Shown: piece by piece, positions 46,821 to 56,493 of the stretch | Layout: every line of letters starts with the position of its first letter | How positions within the stretch are numbered: position 1 is the first letter of the stretch | Assembly (NCBI GenBank): GCA_026003355.1 | Contig: BPHC01000010.1 | Location: forward strand, 1-64,000 | Direction of reading: 5' to 3' | DNA from: Cyclobacteriaceae bacterium | GTDB lineage: Bacteria; Bacteroidota; Bacteroidia; Cytophagales; Cyclobacteriaceae | Length of the DNA: 64,000 bases | Notes under the pieces: generated by a model | What the model was told of the DNA's origin: nothing | Database searches by the model: none | The model's input: only the letters and a program-made list of their open reading frames with translations | Made by a program: the position numbers and the translations under genes

Positions 46821-49422
46821 TTACCGGTTGCAGCGCAATGTTTCATACTCGTCTTCTTCGAGTACCTGCCGATGCACCAAACGACCCTGCCTGTCGTAAT
46901 AAATTACCACGTAAATACCCGCTTCCTCAATATACTTTTCGGTGAAATAAAAGGGGTCTTCTTCTGTGCCCAGGTTTAACACGCGCGTAAAAGTGGGCTG
47001 CAGTATTATGCCGCTGCGGCTGCCCACCACACCGTAGTAACCATCGCGTAAAAAGATAATTGTTTTATCGGCCGGCGTGTTTTTAACCCAGGTAAACGAC
47101 TGGATATGATCCATAACGGTTTTTTGGGTTATCCGGTTAAACAGTATCCATTGAAAATTTTTGCGCACCAGCAACACGGTGTCGGTCCAGTACAGTACCT
47201 CATCGAACTGAAAGGGTACTTTGGGTTTATTTTCCCAGTTTATCAAACCCCGGGCATTTTGCCGGGCAGCTACAAGCAGGCTGCCGGTGTAGGGTATGAG
47301 GTTGTTGTCGTATTCTGGTCTTATTTCTTTTTGAATCGTCAGGTTCCACATGCCAAACCGGTTGTTGCGCAGGGTTGAAACCCAGCCGTTCTGTACCGGG
47401 CCCAGTGCATCGAATCCTGCCGGTATAACCCAGTTTCCGGCAGGGCCCAGCAGGCCTTTTTTGTTGTTTCTGGTTGCTTCAAAGTATCCTTCACCGGCAT
47501 AGAGAATCTGCTGCACATCGGCAGTAAACAGGTGTTGTCCCTGTGCATTGTAAAGGGCTTTGCCTTCGGGCAAATCAACCTGCACATAAAACAACGAGTC
47601 AGTTCCGGGACGAAACCACACTTTGGGCCGGCCGGTAAATGTCAGACTACGGGAATGATTAAAATACACATAGGTGCTGTCTGGTCCTGTGCATACCAGC
47701 ACGGGTCCGGCAAACTGGAGACTGTCGAAATACCTGCTTACGGGCTGTGAAGGTGTTTTGTAATAAACCTGCCAGCCCCGGGGTTGTTGCAGGGCCACCC
47801 AGGGATATCTTATTTGTGCGGCCGTGCTGTATGGCGATGCGGCGCTGCCGGCCTTCCAAAACCGGTATCCGGAAGCATCCTGAATCAAGTACCCTGAAAG
47901 GCATGGCTCAATGTGTTGTTCGGAAGGGGGGTATCAGCCAGGCCAGATCATAGCCCAGCATGGCTTCATTTTTACCCATGCGGACCCAGATGCCCTTTGG
48001 CAAATTCTTAGCCTCATCAACCACGTGTTGTATCCCTGGCTGCTGGCCATCGGCCAGCAGTTTTACTTCTTCCCGCAGTATAAGCAGGGTTTGCGTGCCC
48101 CTTTTAATGCCCAGAACCGGGCCGAAATCGTAAAAGCCATCGGTGTTTTCCATTAGCACTAACCCGGCAAACGAAATAAGCGACCACCGGTTGTTTGTCT
48201 GTACAGCCATTATACTACTGCCCACAACCCGGGCATCGTCTATACAACCTGTTAACTTTTTCCCAGATTTATGGAGCACATAATTGCAGTCATTTGTTCT
48301 TACGACTAAAAAACCATAGCCCAGGTCGGCACTTTCTTCCACCTGCCGGGCCAGCACAGTGCCGTTGCGGGCTATAAGCAGATTGCCGGCAGGCAGCACG
48401 TCATCTGCTGCATAACCACATTTTAAGGTTTCGGGCAGGTATTCGGCCAGGGGCGCGATGACCTCCTTTCCGGCCGGATTCATCCAGGCAAATTTTCCGT
48501 TTCTGTAAACAGGTATGAGGTGTTGCTTTTCCAGGTCGTTTACATGCCTTAGCGAGTCGGTCAGCAGCCCGGACGGAAAGGGCTCATCATGCTCTTTAAG
48601 TAAATGGTACAATAAATTCAGGGCAAACCTGCGGTGCCTGCTTTGCGGAAAGGTGATGATAAAATCCAACAGCGGGGGCGGGGTACACAGGGCGGTGCTT
48701 AATTGCAGAATGTGCCACTCGGCTTCGTGCCGGTAGGGCGATCCGGGATGTTCGGAAACAAATGCGCGGTAGGAGTTAAGCCTGCCATCGCTGGTTTTGG
48801 TTTGGTACAGCAATCTGTCGTAGCGCACCTGGGCATCAGGGGCCCGGTGCGATTGCGGGTATTTATCGAGAAAATGCTTAAAACTTTGCCACGTGTTTTC
48901 GCGCAGGGCTGTGAGGAAGGCTACTTCATCGCGCAGCTCAATGGCCTGGGGCCGTTGCCGTGCCTGCGGAAAGCGGTCGAGAAAATACTGGTAGGCAGCT
49001 TCGGTGTTCAGGTCTTGGGCCCGTTTAAAAGCCGCACTGTCGATGCTTTGCTGCAGCCGGAGGAACAAGGCGCTGTCAATTGCGAAGCGGATGAGCCGTT
49101 CACGCGCTTTGCCATGCGTATGGGCGAGGCTGGCCATGCCTGCCCGGCAGTAGTGGTGTGCCGAGTCGATGTTGTAGCCAGGGTTGGCCGGTGAAAAGAA
49201 GTAACGCACCAGCAGGAAGCGCGCTGCCACGCTGCCCGTATCGCGGGCAAGCATACGGGCTATCTGCGTATAGGCTTTATGGTACTTGCCTTTTTCCAGA
49301 CTGTTGAGCACCATACGCTCGGGTGACAGCTGGGCCCAGCCGGCAAGGCTCAGGCAAATAAGCACCACGGTCAGCCGCGCAGCTGCAGATGGTGTTTGTG
49401 ATAGTGAAATAAACCCATTCAC
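46821..49422 (-). CDS. Secreted WG-repeat protein with helical N-terminal region, frame interrupted by one extra base
   Basis: The first frame (ATG 49422) has a signal peptide and a TPR/HEAT-like helical part (about 35-310; KGKYHKAYTQIARMLARDTG, YFLDRFPQARQRPQAIELRD), then WG-like repeats (VYRNGKFAWMNPAGKEVIAP, LGYGFLVVR). It ends early at 47908. The second frame carries more repeats (NNKKGLLGPAGNWVIPAGFD, NRFGMWNLTIQKEIRPEYDN, DGYYGVVGSRSGIILQPTFT) to 46821. Removing one G from the run of six at 47926-47931 (plus strand) joins LIPP to SEQHIEPCLSGYLIQDASGY, making about 866 residues. WG repeats form a propeller-like beta fold that binds ligands or proteins. Function unknown. Confidence 0.75.
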
Positions 49423-49514
49423 TGCCGCAAGGTATCTTTTTAATCGCTAAACGAAACAGAGAGGTTGCAGGCTATAATAAATTTTGTAAACTTACCTTCC
49501 CAATCCAAACCCAA

Positions 49515-50966
49515 ATGGCCAAGCTGAAAAACATTATCAAGCAGCTTTCAGAAAAGGACTATAAATCGCTGTACGATTCGCTTCTGGAAAGCAATGCTGA
49601 CAAATCGGCTTACCTGCTCAAAGCCCTGCGCGAACGCCAGCTCTCCGATAACCGCATTATGGAGCAACTGGGCGTAAACGCCAATGCCTTCTACACCCTG
49701 CGCTCGCGCCTTCATCTTAAAATTGAGGAGTACCTCATGCAGCAGCTGCAAAATCCGCGTACGGATGTGCTGCGCAAGGTGGCCAACATAAACGAAACCC
49801 TGTTTACCAAAAAACGCACCATTTGCATAACCACCCTTAAAAAACTGGAAAAAGAACTGCAGGATTACGACCTGGCCAACGAACTGACCATTATTTACAA
49901 GGCGCTCAAAAAGCTGCACATCAGCTCGCCCGACTATTTTCACTACTCCCAGCAATACAACCGGCATGTGGCCTACACCCTGGCCATTGATAAAGCCGAA
50001 GATTTGCTGGCCGACTATTTTAAAAAATACGGAAATTATCTGCTTACCGGCAGCGAAATAGAGAAACTAAGCCTCTCGCTGTTGCTCAAGGAAATGCGCA
50101 ATGTAGCCAATCTGTATGAGTCGCACAGGCTGTATGTATTCTTAAGCTGTATGCTTATTTTCCACCGGCTCTTTGTGGAGCCCGATGAAAATCTGAAAGA
50201 AGACTCCGAAAGTATTGAGGATATGTTTGACCGGGTGCAGAAAATTTTCGACACCTATAACCTTGATTCGCTGTATTACCACCTGAACCTGATATTTGAG
50301 TTTCTGAAGCTGGAGTATTACAACCACTACAAGGTTTACCGCCAGGTTGAACGCTGTTTTGAAGAAGTAAACGATGCCGCCGGAAGTCTGATGACCAACT
50401 ATGTTACCTACACCTTCCCGGCGCGCTTTTTGATTACCAAGCTGGAACGCCACATAAGGTTAGGCACAGAAAAAGAACTGTACGATGAAATACCCAACCT
50501 GTTCCCCGATTACGAACCAGACCCTCAGGATGCTCCCCGGCATATTATCTATGTCATGTTTAAAGTGCTGGCCGCCTATTATGCCGGGCGGTACGAAGAG
50601 GGAATACGCCTTATTAACAACCTGCTTAACGAGGTTTCGCTGAAGCGTTATCCGCAAACCGCCATAGAAGTTAAAACCGTTCTGGCCCTGCTGTATGTGC
50701 TGGAGCATGAATTTGAGCTCTACAAACCGCTTTATTACAGCGTGCAACGGCAATACCGTACCCTCGAAAAGCCCGAAGCCAAAAATATTTTTTACTGGCT
50801 GAAGATACTCAAGATCTCCACCAGCGAGGTTAAACGCGAAAAGGCCAAAAAAATAGAAGCAGTTATTCCCAAACTGCAGCAATGTGTTAACCCCTATTTT
50901 TCGCCTACAGCCTTAATTAAGCTGGATAAGACACTCATTAAAAAACTGGCAGAATTTGAACGATAG
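49515..50966 (+). CDS. Conserved helical protein of unknown function, possible HTH-like N terminus
   Basis: A 483-residue cytoplasmic protein without signal peptide or membrane segment. Nearly the whole sequence is predicted helix with TPR-like rhythm. Residues about 30-75 (LKALRERQLSDNRIMEQLGV, NANAFYTLRSRLHLKIEEYL) look like a winged or helix-turn-helix start: small 'NRIMEQLGV', then a polar recognition-like helix. The rest has Tyr/Phe- and Leu-rich pairs (e.g. YHLNLIFEFLKLEYYNHYKV). I do not know the family; it is probably specific to Cytophagales-like bacteria. The neighbours give no clear clue. Could be a regulator or a scaffold. Confidence 0.55.
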   Translation: MAKLKNIIKQLSEKDYKSLYDSLLESNADKSAYLLKALRERQLSDNRIMEQLGVNANAFYTLRSRLHLKIEEYLMQQLQNPRTDVLRKVANINETLFTKKRTICITTLKKLEKELQDYDLANELTIIYKALKKLHISSPDYFHYSQQYNRHVAYTLAIDKAEDLLADYFKKYGNYLLTGSEIEKLSLSLLLKEMRNVANLYESHRLYVFLSCMLIFHRLFVEPDENLKEDSESIEDMFDRVQKIFDTYNLDSLYYHLNLIFEFLKLEYYNHYKVYRQVERCFEEVNDAAGSLMTNYVTYTFPARFLITKLERHIRLGTEKELYDEIPNLFPDYEPDPQDAPRHIIYVMFKVLAAYYAGRYEEGIRLINNLLNEVSLKRYPQTAIEVKTVLALLYVLEHEFELYKPLYYSVQRQYRTLEKPEAKNIFYWLKILKISTSEVKREKAKKIEAVIPKLQQCVNPYFSPTALIKLDKTLIKKLAEFER

Positions 50967-51081
50967 CTCCACACTCAGTTAAGCAAATAAGTGCAGAATA
51001 AAAGTTAAAGAAAAACAATCTGCGATAATGTAAGAGCGGTATCGATAAGAGGTACTGAAGTCGATTTAATGGCTGATGCCG

Positions 51082-51089
51082 TATTTTTG
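51082..51089 (+). promoter_or_regulatory. Orphan -7 promoter box
   Basis: TATTTTTG followed by C, exact -7 match, pointing into the 3' end of the response-regulator gene on the other strand. No gene on the plus strand follows. It could give an antisense RNA or be chance. Confidence 0.25.
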
Positions 51090-51129
51090 CAAACCAGAAG
51101 TTGCACTAATAATTGAACCCCATAGCCTT

Positions 51130-51540
51130 TTAAACATCCAGGCTTACAATATTTTCGTGGGTAAGGGGTTTGTTGAGGTACAATTTTACATTTTCGTATT
51201 TTTTCGAGCGGCTGAAATCCTGAGGGTTAATCGATGAAGTAAGCATTACTATGCGGCATTTTTTTCTGGTGGCATCGCTCAGCTTTTCAAATTCATCCAG
51301 AAACTGAAAGCCGTCCATTAGCGGCATATCAATATCCAGAAAGATGACATCGGGCAATACCTGATCGGCAACATCCAGCCGCTCCATGTTGCGCAAAAAT
51401 TCAATAGCGCTTTTGGCACCGGTGTGGGTATAAATATTGTCGGTAATGGCCGCTGCTTCAATCATTTTCTGGTTGATGAGATTATCAATTTCATTATCGT
51501 CAATAAGCATTACGGAGCGATATTTTTTACCTGCTGCCAT
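51130..51540 (-). CDS. Single-domain response regulator (CheY-like receiver)
   Basis: A 136-residue receiver domain with all five key residues: acidic pair in LIDDNE, phosphoacceptor Asp in IFLDIDMP, Thr in IVMLTSS, and Lys in YLNKPL. The unusual IDNLINQKMIEAAAITDNIY after the first Asp pair is common in Bacteroidota receivers. No output domain is present, so it works through a partner kinase or diguanylate protein not in the window, or as phosphate sink. No adjacent kinase gene is seen. Confidence 0.92.
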   Translation of the reverse strand: MAAGKKYRSVMLIDDNEIDNLINQKMIEAAAITDNIYTHTGAKSAIEFLRNMERLDVADQVLPDVIFLDIDMPLMDGFQFLDEFEKLSDATRKKCRIVMLTSSINPQDFSRSKKYENVKLYLNKPLTHENIVSLDV

Positions 51541-51596
51541 CGGGTATTATGTTTAGCGCACTAAAAATAAGTGTTTGCAAATGATTTTCAAGCTGT

Positions 51597-53138
51597 TTAT
51601 ACATCAAATTTAATTCCCTGGGCCAGGGGCAGGGTATTACCATAGTTAATGGTGTTGGTTTGCCGGCGCATATAGGCCTTCCACGCGTCTGAGCCCGATT
51701 CTCTTCCACCCCCTGTTTCCTTCTCTCCGCCAAAGGCACCGCCAATCTCGGCACCGCTTGTTCCAATATTTACATTGGCAATACCACAATCAGAGCCGGC
51801 ATGCGACAAAAAGGCTTCCATTTCCTGAACATGGTTGGTCATAATTGCCGATGAGAGCCCCTGCTTCACCCCGTTTTGCAGTGCAATAGCCTCTTCCAGG
51901 GTTTCGTATTTAATAAGATACAGAATGGGCGCAAAGGTTTCCTGTTGTACTATGGGCCATTCGTTTTTAACCTCGGCAATTGCTGGCTGTACATAGCAGC
52001 CCGACTCGTATCCCTTGCCCTGCAACACTCCGCCTTCGGCCACAAACCTGCCGCCGGCTGCCCTTATTTCTTTAAGGGCCTGCAAATAATTTTCAACAGC
52101 CTGTTTATCAATTAAGGGCCCTACGTGGTTCGAAGGATCCAGCGGATTACCAATGCGTAACTGGCTGTAAGCTTTTTTGAGTTTCTTTTTAACCGTTCCG
52201 TACACCTTGTGGTGTACTATAAGCCTGCGGGTGGTGGTGCAACGCTGCCCTGCTGTGCCCACAGCTCCGAATACCGCTGCACGAATGGCCAGATCCAGGT
52301 TGGCATGTTCGGTAATGATAATGGCATTATTGCCGCCCAGTTCGAGCAAGGCCCGGCCCAGGCGTGCGGCTACAACAGCACCTACAGCCTTGCCCATGCG
52401 CACAGAACCTGTGGCCGAAACCAAGGGCACCCGTTCATCGGCCGCGAGCCACTGCCCTGCCTCGGCACCTCCGTTTATGATGCAGCTTACCCCCTCAGGT
52501 ACCTGATTGGCGCTAAATACCTGTTGTATTATATGCTGGCAGGCCAGGCTGCACAAGGGTGTCTTTTCAGAAGGTTTCCATACACAGCTGTTGCCGCACA
52601 CCCAGGCAATCATGGCATTCCACGACCACACCGCCACCGGAAAGTTAAATGCCGTAATAATACCCGTAATACCCAGCGGATGCCACTGTTCGTACATGCG
52701 ATGCTGCGGACGCTCAGAGTGCATGGTAAGTCCATAAAGCTGGCGCGATAAGCCAACGGCAAAATCGCATATATCTATCATCTCCTGCACCTCGCCCAAA
52801 CCTTCCTGGTACGATTTGCCCATTTCGTACGATACCAGTTTAGCCAGCGGCTCCTTATGTTTTCGAAGTGCCTCGCCTATCTGGCGCACCACCTCACCGC
52901 GTTTCGGAGCCGGCCACATGCGCCAGGCCAGAAATGCCCTATGGGCCGATTCAATAACCTGGTTGTAGGTATGGCTGTCGGTGGCAAGCACCGAGGCAAT
53001 AAGCTTCCCGTCTACCGGACTGTACGACGGCAGCTTATTACCTTTTGACCTGAGCCACTTGTTACCGGTTGATGCACCCGCGTTTTCGGGTTGTATGCCA
53101 AGTGCACCAAGAATTTTATGTTTTTCGGATGTTTTCAT
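51597..53138 (-). CDS. Aldehyde dehydrogenase, ALDH7 (antiquitin / aminoadipate-semialdehyde) family
   Basis: A 513-residue NAD-dependent aldehyde dehydrogenase. The closest named group is ALDH7/AmaB, which oxidises alpha-aminoadipic semialdehyde (piperideine-6-carboxylate) in lysine degradation. Features: NFPVAVWSWNAMIAWVCGNS, WKPSEKTPL, the NAD-binding SATGSVRMGKAV, LELGGNNAI with the general-base Glu, GQRCTTTRRL with the catalytic Cys near 298, and the long family-specific C-terminal GGEKETGGGRESGSDAW. The lysine pathway is inferred from the family; no lysine-degradation neighbours are present. A -7 box precedes the gene. Confidence 0.85.
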   Translation of the reverse strand: MKTSEKHKILGALGIQPENAGASTGNKWLRSKGNKLPSYSPVDGKLIASVLATDSHTYNQVIESAHRAFLAWRMWPAPKRGEVVRQIGEALRKHKEPLAKLVSYEMGKSYQEGLGEVQEMIDICDFAVGLSRQLYGLTMHSERPQHRMYEQWHPLGITGIITAFNFPVAVWSWNAMIAWVCGNSCVWKPSEKTPLCSLACQHIIQQVFSANQVPEGVSCIINGGAEAGQWLAADERVPLVSATGSVRMGKAVGAVVAARLGRALLELGGNNAIIITEHANLDLAIRAAVFGAVGTAGQRCTTTRRLIVHHKVYGTVKKKLKKAYSQLRIGNPLDPSNHVGPLIDKQAVENYLQALKEIRAAGGRFVAEGGVLQGKGYESGCYVQPAIAEVKNEWPIVQQETFAPILYLIKYETLEEAIALQNGVKQGLSSAIMTNHVQEMEAFLSHAGSDCGIANVNIGTSGAEIGGAFGGEKETGGGRESGSDAWKAYMRRQTNTINYGNTLPLAQGIKFDV

Positions 53139-53155
53139 TTTAAGCGCAGAGGGAG

Positions 53156-53163
53156 CAAATCTA
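53156..53163 (-). promoter_or_regulatory. Bacteroidota -7 box for the aldehyde dehydrogenase
   Basis: TAGATTTG followed by C on the minus strand; exact -7 match, 17 bases upstream of ATG 53138. No -33 box. Confidence 0.45.
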
Positions 53164-53207
53164 CATCAATATTCCGGAGCAGTTACACCGGTATGATTAA
53201 AATCACC

Positions 53208-54635
53208 TCACTGAACTTCTACAGCAAATATCCGGCGCTTTCCGTCGGCCGTAATGCCTTCTATTAAAACACCGCCTTTTTTGTACTGCATTATGCGAAC
53301 AAAATCGGCCGGGTCTTCAACCTCAACCTTGTCAACATATTGCACAATAAAGCCGCGGGGTATGCCGGCCTCGGTCCACGGATTGCCGGTAGGGTGCACC
53401 TCTACTCCGCCGGTAAGCGAAAACCGGGTTAATAATTCCGGCGGCACCTCTTTCAGGTCAAGGCCGGCAAGGGTATCTGGCAGCTCCGGTTTTTCCAACT
53501 GTTCCCGGCCGTTAAAATTCCTGAGTTTTACATTTTTCTGTATGCGATTGCCCCGGTGCAGCCAGGCCACAGCAATTTCATGCCCTGGGCGGTACCGGGC
53601 CACACGTTCCTGCAATTCAGATACCGAGGCCACTTCTTTCCGGTCTACTTCGGTTATCACATCACCCGGTTTTATACCGGCTGTTTCGGCCGCGCTTCCC
53701 GGGTTGACGCGCCTTACCAGAACACCCCGGTTTACGGGCAGGCCCAGTTCTTCGGCCAATGCGGCATCAACGTTTTCAATCTGCACACCCAACAGTCCGC
53801 GTTGTACCTGTCCGTAAAGTTTCAGGTCGTCCACCACTTTCTGTACCAAACTAACCGGTATGGCAAATGAGTAGCCGGCGTATTGCCCGGTAGAGGTGGC
53901 AATGGCTGTATTAATGCCCACCAGTTCGCCCTTGAGGTTAACCAGAGCCCCGCCGCTGTTTCCCGGGTTTACGGCAGCATCGGTTTGAATGAACGACTCT
54001 ACCTGAAGGTTGTTGCGGTCGCGCAGCACGCCAATGTTGCGGGCTTTGGCACTCACAATGCCGGCTGTAACCGTTGAGGTAAGTTCAAACGGATTGCCAA
54101 CAGCCAGCACCCAATCGCCCGGCTCAAGCAAATCGGAATTGCCAAAGCATAAGAAAGGCAGGTTCTCGCCTTTAATCTTAAGCAGGGCCAGGTCGGTGCT
54201 GGGGTCAACGCCTATTACTTTGGCATAATAGCGTGCGTTGTTGTACATAACTACCTCTATGCGGGATGCGCCCTCTATTACGTGGTTATTGGTAACGAGG
54301 TAGCCGTTGGGGGTAAGCAAAACGCCCGATCCCGACGAGCGCATGGGAGGCTGATAGCGGTATTCCAGCGGATTAAGACTAAACATTCCCGGCCCAAACG
54401 ATACCCTGATGTGCACCACAGCCCTGGCCACCTGTTTGGATGTAGGCCTGAAGCGTTGTATTTCCGGCCAGCCCGATGTGTCGGCGCTGTGCCGGGTAAG
54501 CATCATTTGCTGCATTTCGGTTACCGATTGCCCGGCGTTTTCGGCACCGGAAAAATAAAGCGTTACAAGGGCGCCTGCCGTACCCCCGACGGCTGCCACC
54601 AGCACCATGCCCATCCAGCTTCGAAGGTTTTTCAT
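53208..54635 (-). CDS. HtrA/Deg family periplasmic serine protease
   Basis: A 475-residue protease. An N-terminal anchor (SWMGMVLVAAVGGTAGALVT) is followed by a trypsin-like domain with the triad His in YLVTNNHVIEG, Asp in DPSTDLALLKI and Ser in NPGNSGGALVN, then two PDZ domains (about 285-375: GVLVRRVNPGSAAETAGIKP; and 390-475: GFIVQYVDKVEVEDPADFVR). This is the usual form of DegP/DegQ/DegS proteins that degrade misfolded envelope proteins. With two PDZ domains it is DegP/Q-like in architecture, although the uncleaved anchor may keep it in the membrane. Symbol not given for that reason. Confidence 0.92.
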   Translation of the reverse strand: MKNLRSWMGMVLVAAVGGTAGALVTLYFSGAENAGQSVTEMQQMMLTRHSADTSGWPEIQRFRPTSKQVARAVVHIRVSFGPGMFSLNPLEYRYQPPMRSSGSGVLLTPNGYLVTNNHVIEGASRIEVVMYNNARYYAKVIGVDPSTDLALLKIKGENLPFLCFGNSDLLEPGDWVLAVGNPFELTSTVTAGIVSAKARNIGVLRDRNNLQVESFIQTDAAVNPGNSGGALVNLKGELVGINTAIATSTGQYAGYSFAIPVSLVQKVVDDLKLYGQVQRGLLGVQIENVDAALAEELGLPVNRGVLVRRVNPGSAAETAGIKPGDVITEVDRKEVASVSELQERVARYRPGHEIAVAWLHRGNRIQKNVKLRNFNGREQLEKPELPDTLAGLDLKEVPPELLTRFSLTGGVEVHPTGNPWTEAGIPRGFIVQYVDKVEVEDPADFVRIMQYKKGGVLIEGITADGKRRIFAVEVQ

Positions 54636-54666
54636 GTGTTATTCCATCTTGTGTGCCATGTACCGG

Positions 54667-56427
54667 TTACATCCTAATAATGGTAAACTCTACACGCCGG
54701 TTTCTGGCCCGGCCTTCTTCGGTTTCGTTGGTATCTACAGGCCGCGATTCACCATAGCCTACGGCTTTCAACCTGCCGGCATCAATGCCCTTGCTTATCA
54801 GGTAATCTACCACAGCCTGCGTTCGGCCCTGCGAAAGGCGCTGGTTGTAGTCATCACTGCCGCGGCTGTCGGTATGGCCGGCTATTTCTATATCCACATT
54901 CGGATTTTGGTTCAGAAAATCAATTACCCTGGCCAGCTCGGTGTACGATTCGGGTTTTAAGGTGGTTTTATCGAAATCAAAATAGATATGATCCAGCCGC
55001 ACGGTAAGGCCTACTTCCACGGGCTGCATGGGTATATCTTTTACCAGCGGATTGATTTCATCGTTTACCACCTCCAGGCTGTCGGTTGTGGTCAGGTAGC
55101 CTGAAGCCGAAGCGGTAAATACATAGCGTCCTGGCCGGTTTGCGGTAAGTTGGTATTGTCCGTTGGTTATGGTAACCGGAAGCGGTTCTGTTTTTTTGCC
55201 CGATCGGAAGACAGCCACCAGCGCTGCATCTACATTGTTGCCCGTTTTAAGGTCGAATGTACGACCGGTTACTAACAGTGGTTTTGATTCGGGCATAAGA
55301 AGTATTTCAAGAACTATAGTGGTGTCGTTGCCCAGCGGAGGAATTACAAAAGATTGCTCTTTAGGCAAAAAACCTGTAGCGGAGACGTGCACCGAGAAGC
55401 CAGAGGTTTCCGGTATGCCGGATTCAAATTTTCCGGAGGCTGATGACCGCACCCTGATTGCATCGAAGCCTGCCGGTGTTAATGAAATATTGGCCTGAAC
55501 GGGCTGCAGATCTTTTTCATTCAACACCGTGCCGCTTACCACCACCTTCACTTCACGGGGCACCAGTTTAAACAAATCGAGGTTGCCTCCGTCAATCGGG
55601 TTATTCGATCTGCTGGTAAACACGTTGCCGGCGCGGTCTATGCAAAAATACAGTTCATCAGCTGCGGTATTTATGGGCGAGCCCATGTTAACGGGTTCCG
55701 ACCAGTTTTGCCAGGTATCGTCCAGGCGGGTGCATCGGTAAATATCGGCTTTGCCTTTGCGGCCTGGAGCGTTGCGGTCGCTGGCAAAGTACAGGGTTTT
55801 ATCGTCCGGGCCTATAAACGGGCCCACATCGTCATCACGGGTTGAAATGTTCAACCGCCGGGGTGTGGTCCATTTGCCGTTCTCCAGGTTGCTTACGTAC
55901 AGGCTGCTGCGCATGCTGTTGGGGGTTTCGCTAAAGAACATGATGATGTGCCGGCCATCGGACGACATGCTGGCACCGTAAAACCGTCCACGGTTCATTT
56001 CGCTGAAACCGGGGATTTCCAGCTCGGTAAGCACTCCTGCCGGACTTACCAGCGAAAATCCCTTTGAATCTTTAACCTTTCCGCCCTTTACAAACAAGGT
56101 TCCGTCGGGCAAACAGGTAAACACCTGGTTGCTGCGGTGGATGTTGAGCGGTGGGCCCGGATGCGCCGGAGCCGTCCATTCGCCATTGTCGTTCAGCGTG
56201 GCTACCCAAATTTCATCGCTGCCCTCCCTGCCATGAAAATTTTCCGGATGGTTGTGAATAAAAAAGTAAAGCTTTTTTCCATCGGCCGATATTACCGGAG
56301 CGGCATCGTGGTAATACGTGTTTACCTCGCGGTTAAGCTTAACCAGGGTGTAGCGGGGCGCAAACTGGCCAAACAGGTGCCAGACAAAACAATATGCCAA
56401 AATAAAAGTCAGGAATATTCCTTTCAT
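54667..56427 (-). CDS. OmpA-family outer-membrane protein with PD40 repeats
   Basis: A 586-residue protein with signal peptide (MKGIFLTFILAYCFVWHLFG). Residues about 30-290 are WD40/PD40 (TolB-like) repeats: APVISADGKKLYFFIHNHPE, MSSDGRHIIMFFSETPNS, GPDDKTLYFASDRNAPGRKG. Then follow two carboxypeptidase-regulatory-like Ig domains (about 300-470) and a C-terminal OmpA domain (about 475-586) with the peptidoglycan-binding VDIEIAGHTDSRGSDDYNQR. It should tie the outer membrane to peptidoglycan. In Bacteroidota such PD40-OmpA proteins often go with T9SS or gliding, which cannot be shown here. Confidence 0.88.
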   Translation of the reverse strand: MKGIFLTFILAYCFVWHLFGQFAPRYTLVKLNREVNTYYHDAAPVISADGKKLYFFIHNHPENFHGREGSDEIWVATLNDNGEWTAPAHPGPPLNIHRSNQVFTCLPDGTLFVKGGKVKDSKGFSLVSPAGVLTELEIPGFSEMNRGRFYGASMSSDGRHIIMFFSETPNSMRSSLYVSNLENGKWTTPRRLNISTRDDDVGPFIGPDDKTLYFASDRNAPGRKGKADIYRCTRLDDTWQNWSEPVNMGSPINTAADELYFCIDRAGNVFTSRSNNPIDGGNLDLFKLVPREVKVVVSGTVLNEKDLQPVQANISLTPAGFDAIRVRSSASGKFESGIPETSGFSVHVSATGFLPKEQSFVIPPLGNDTTIVLEILLMPESKPLLVTGRTFDLKTGNNVDAALVAVFRSGKKTEPLPVTITNGQYQLTANRPGRYVFTASASGYLTTTDSLEVVNDEINPLVKDIPMQPVEVGLTVRLDHIYFDFDKTTLKPESYTELARVIDFLNQNPNVDIEIAGHTDSRGSDDYNQRLSQGRTQAVVDYLISKGIDAGRLKAVGYGESRPVDTNETEEGRARNRRVEFTIIRM

Positions 56428-56493
56428 GCGCAGGGTTTTTCAGTAAAGTTAACCCCTGTGCGCGTAAAGCAAAAACGGCTGAAATATCTTTTC

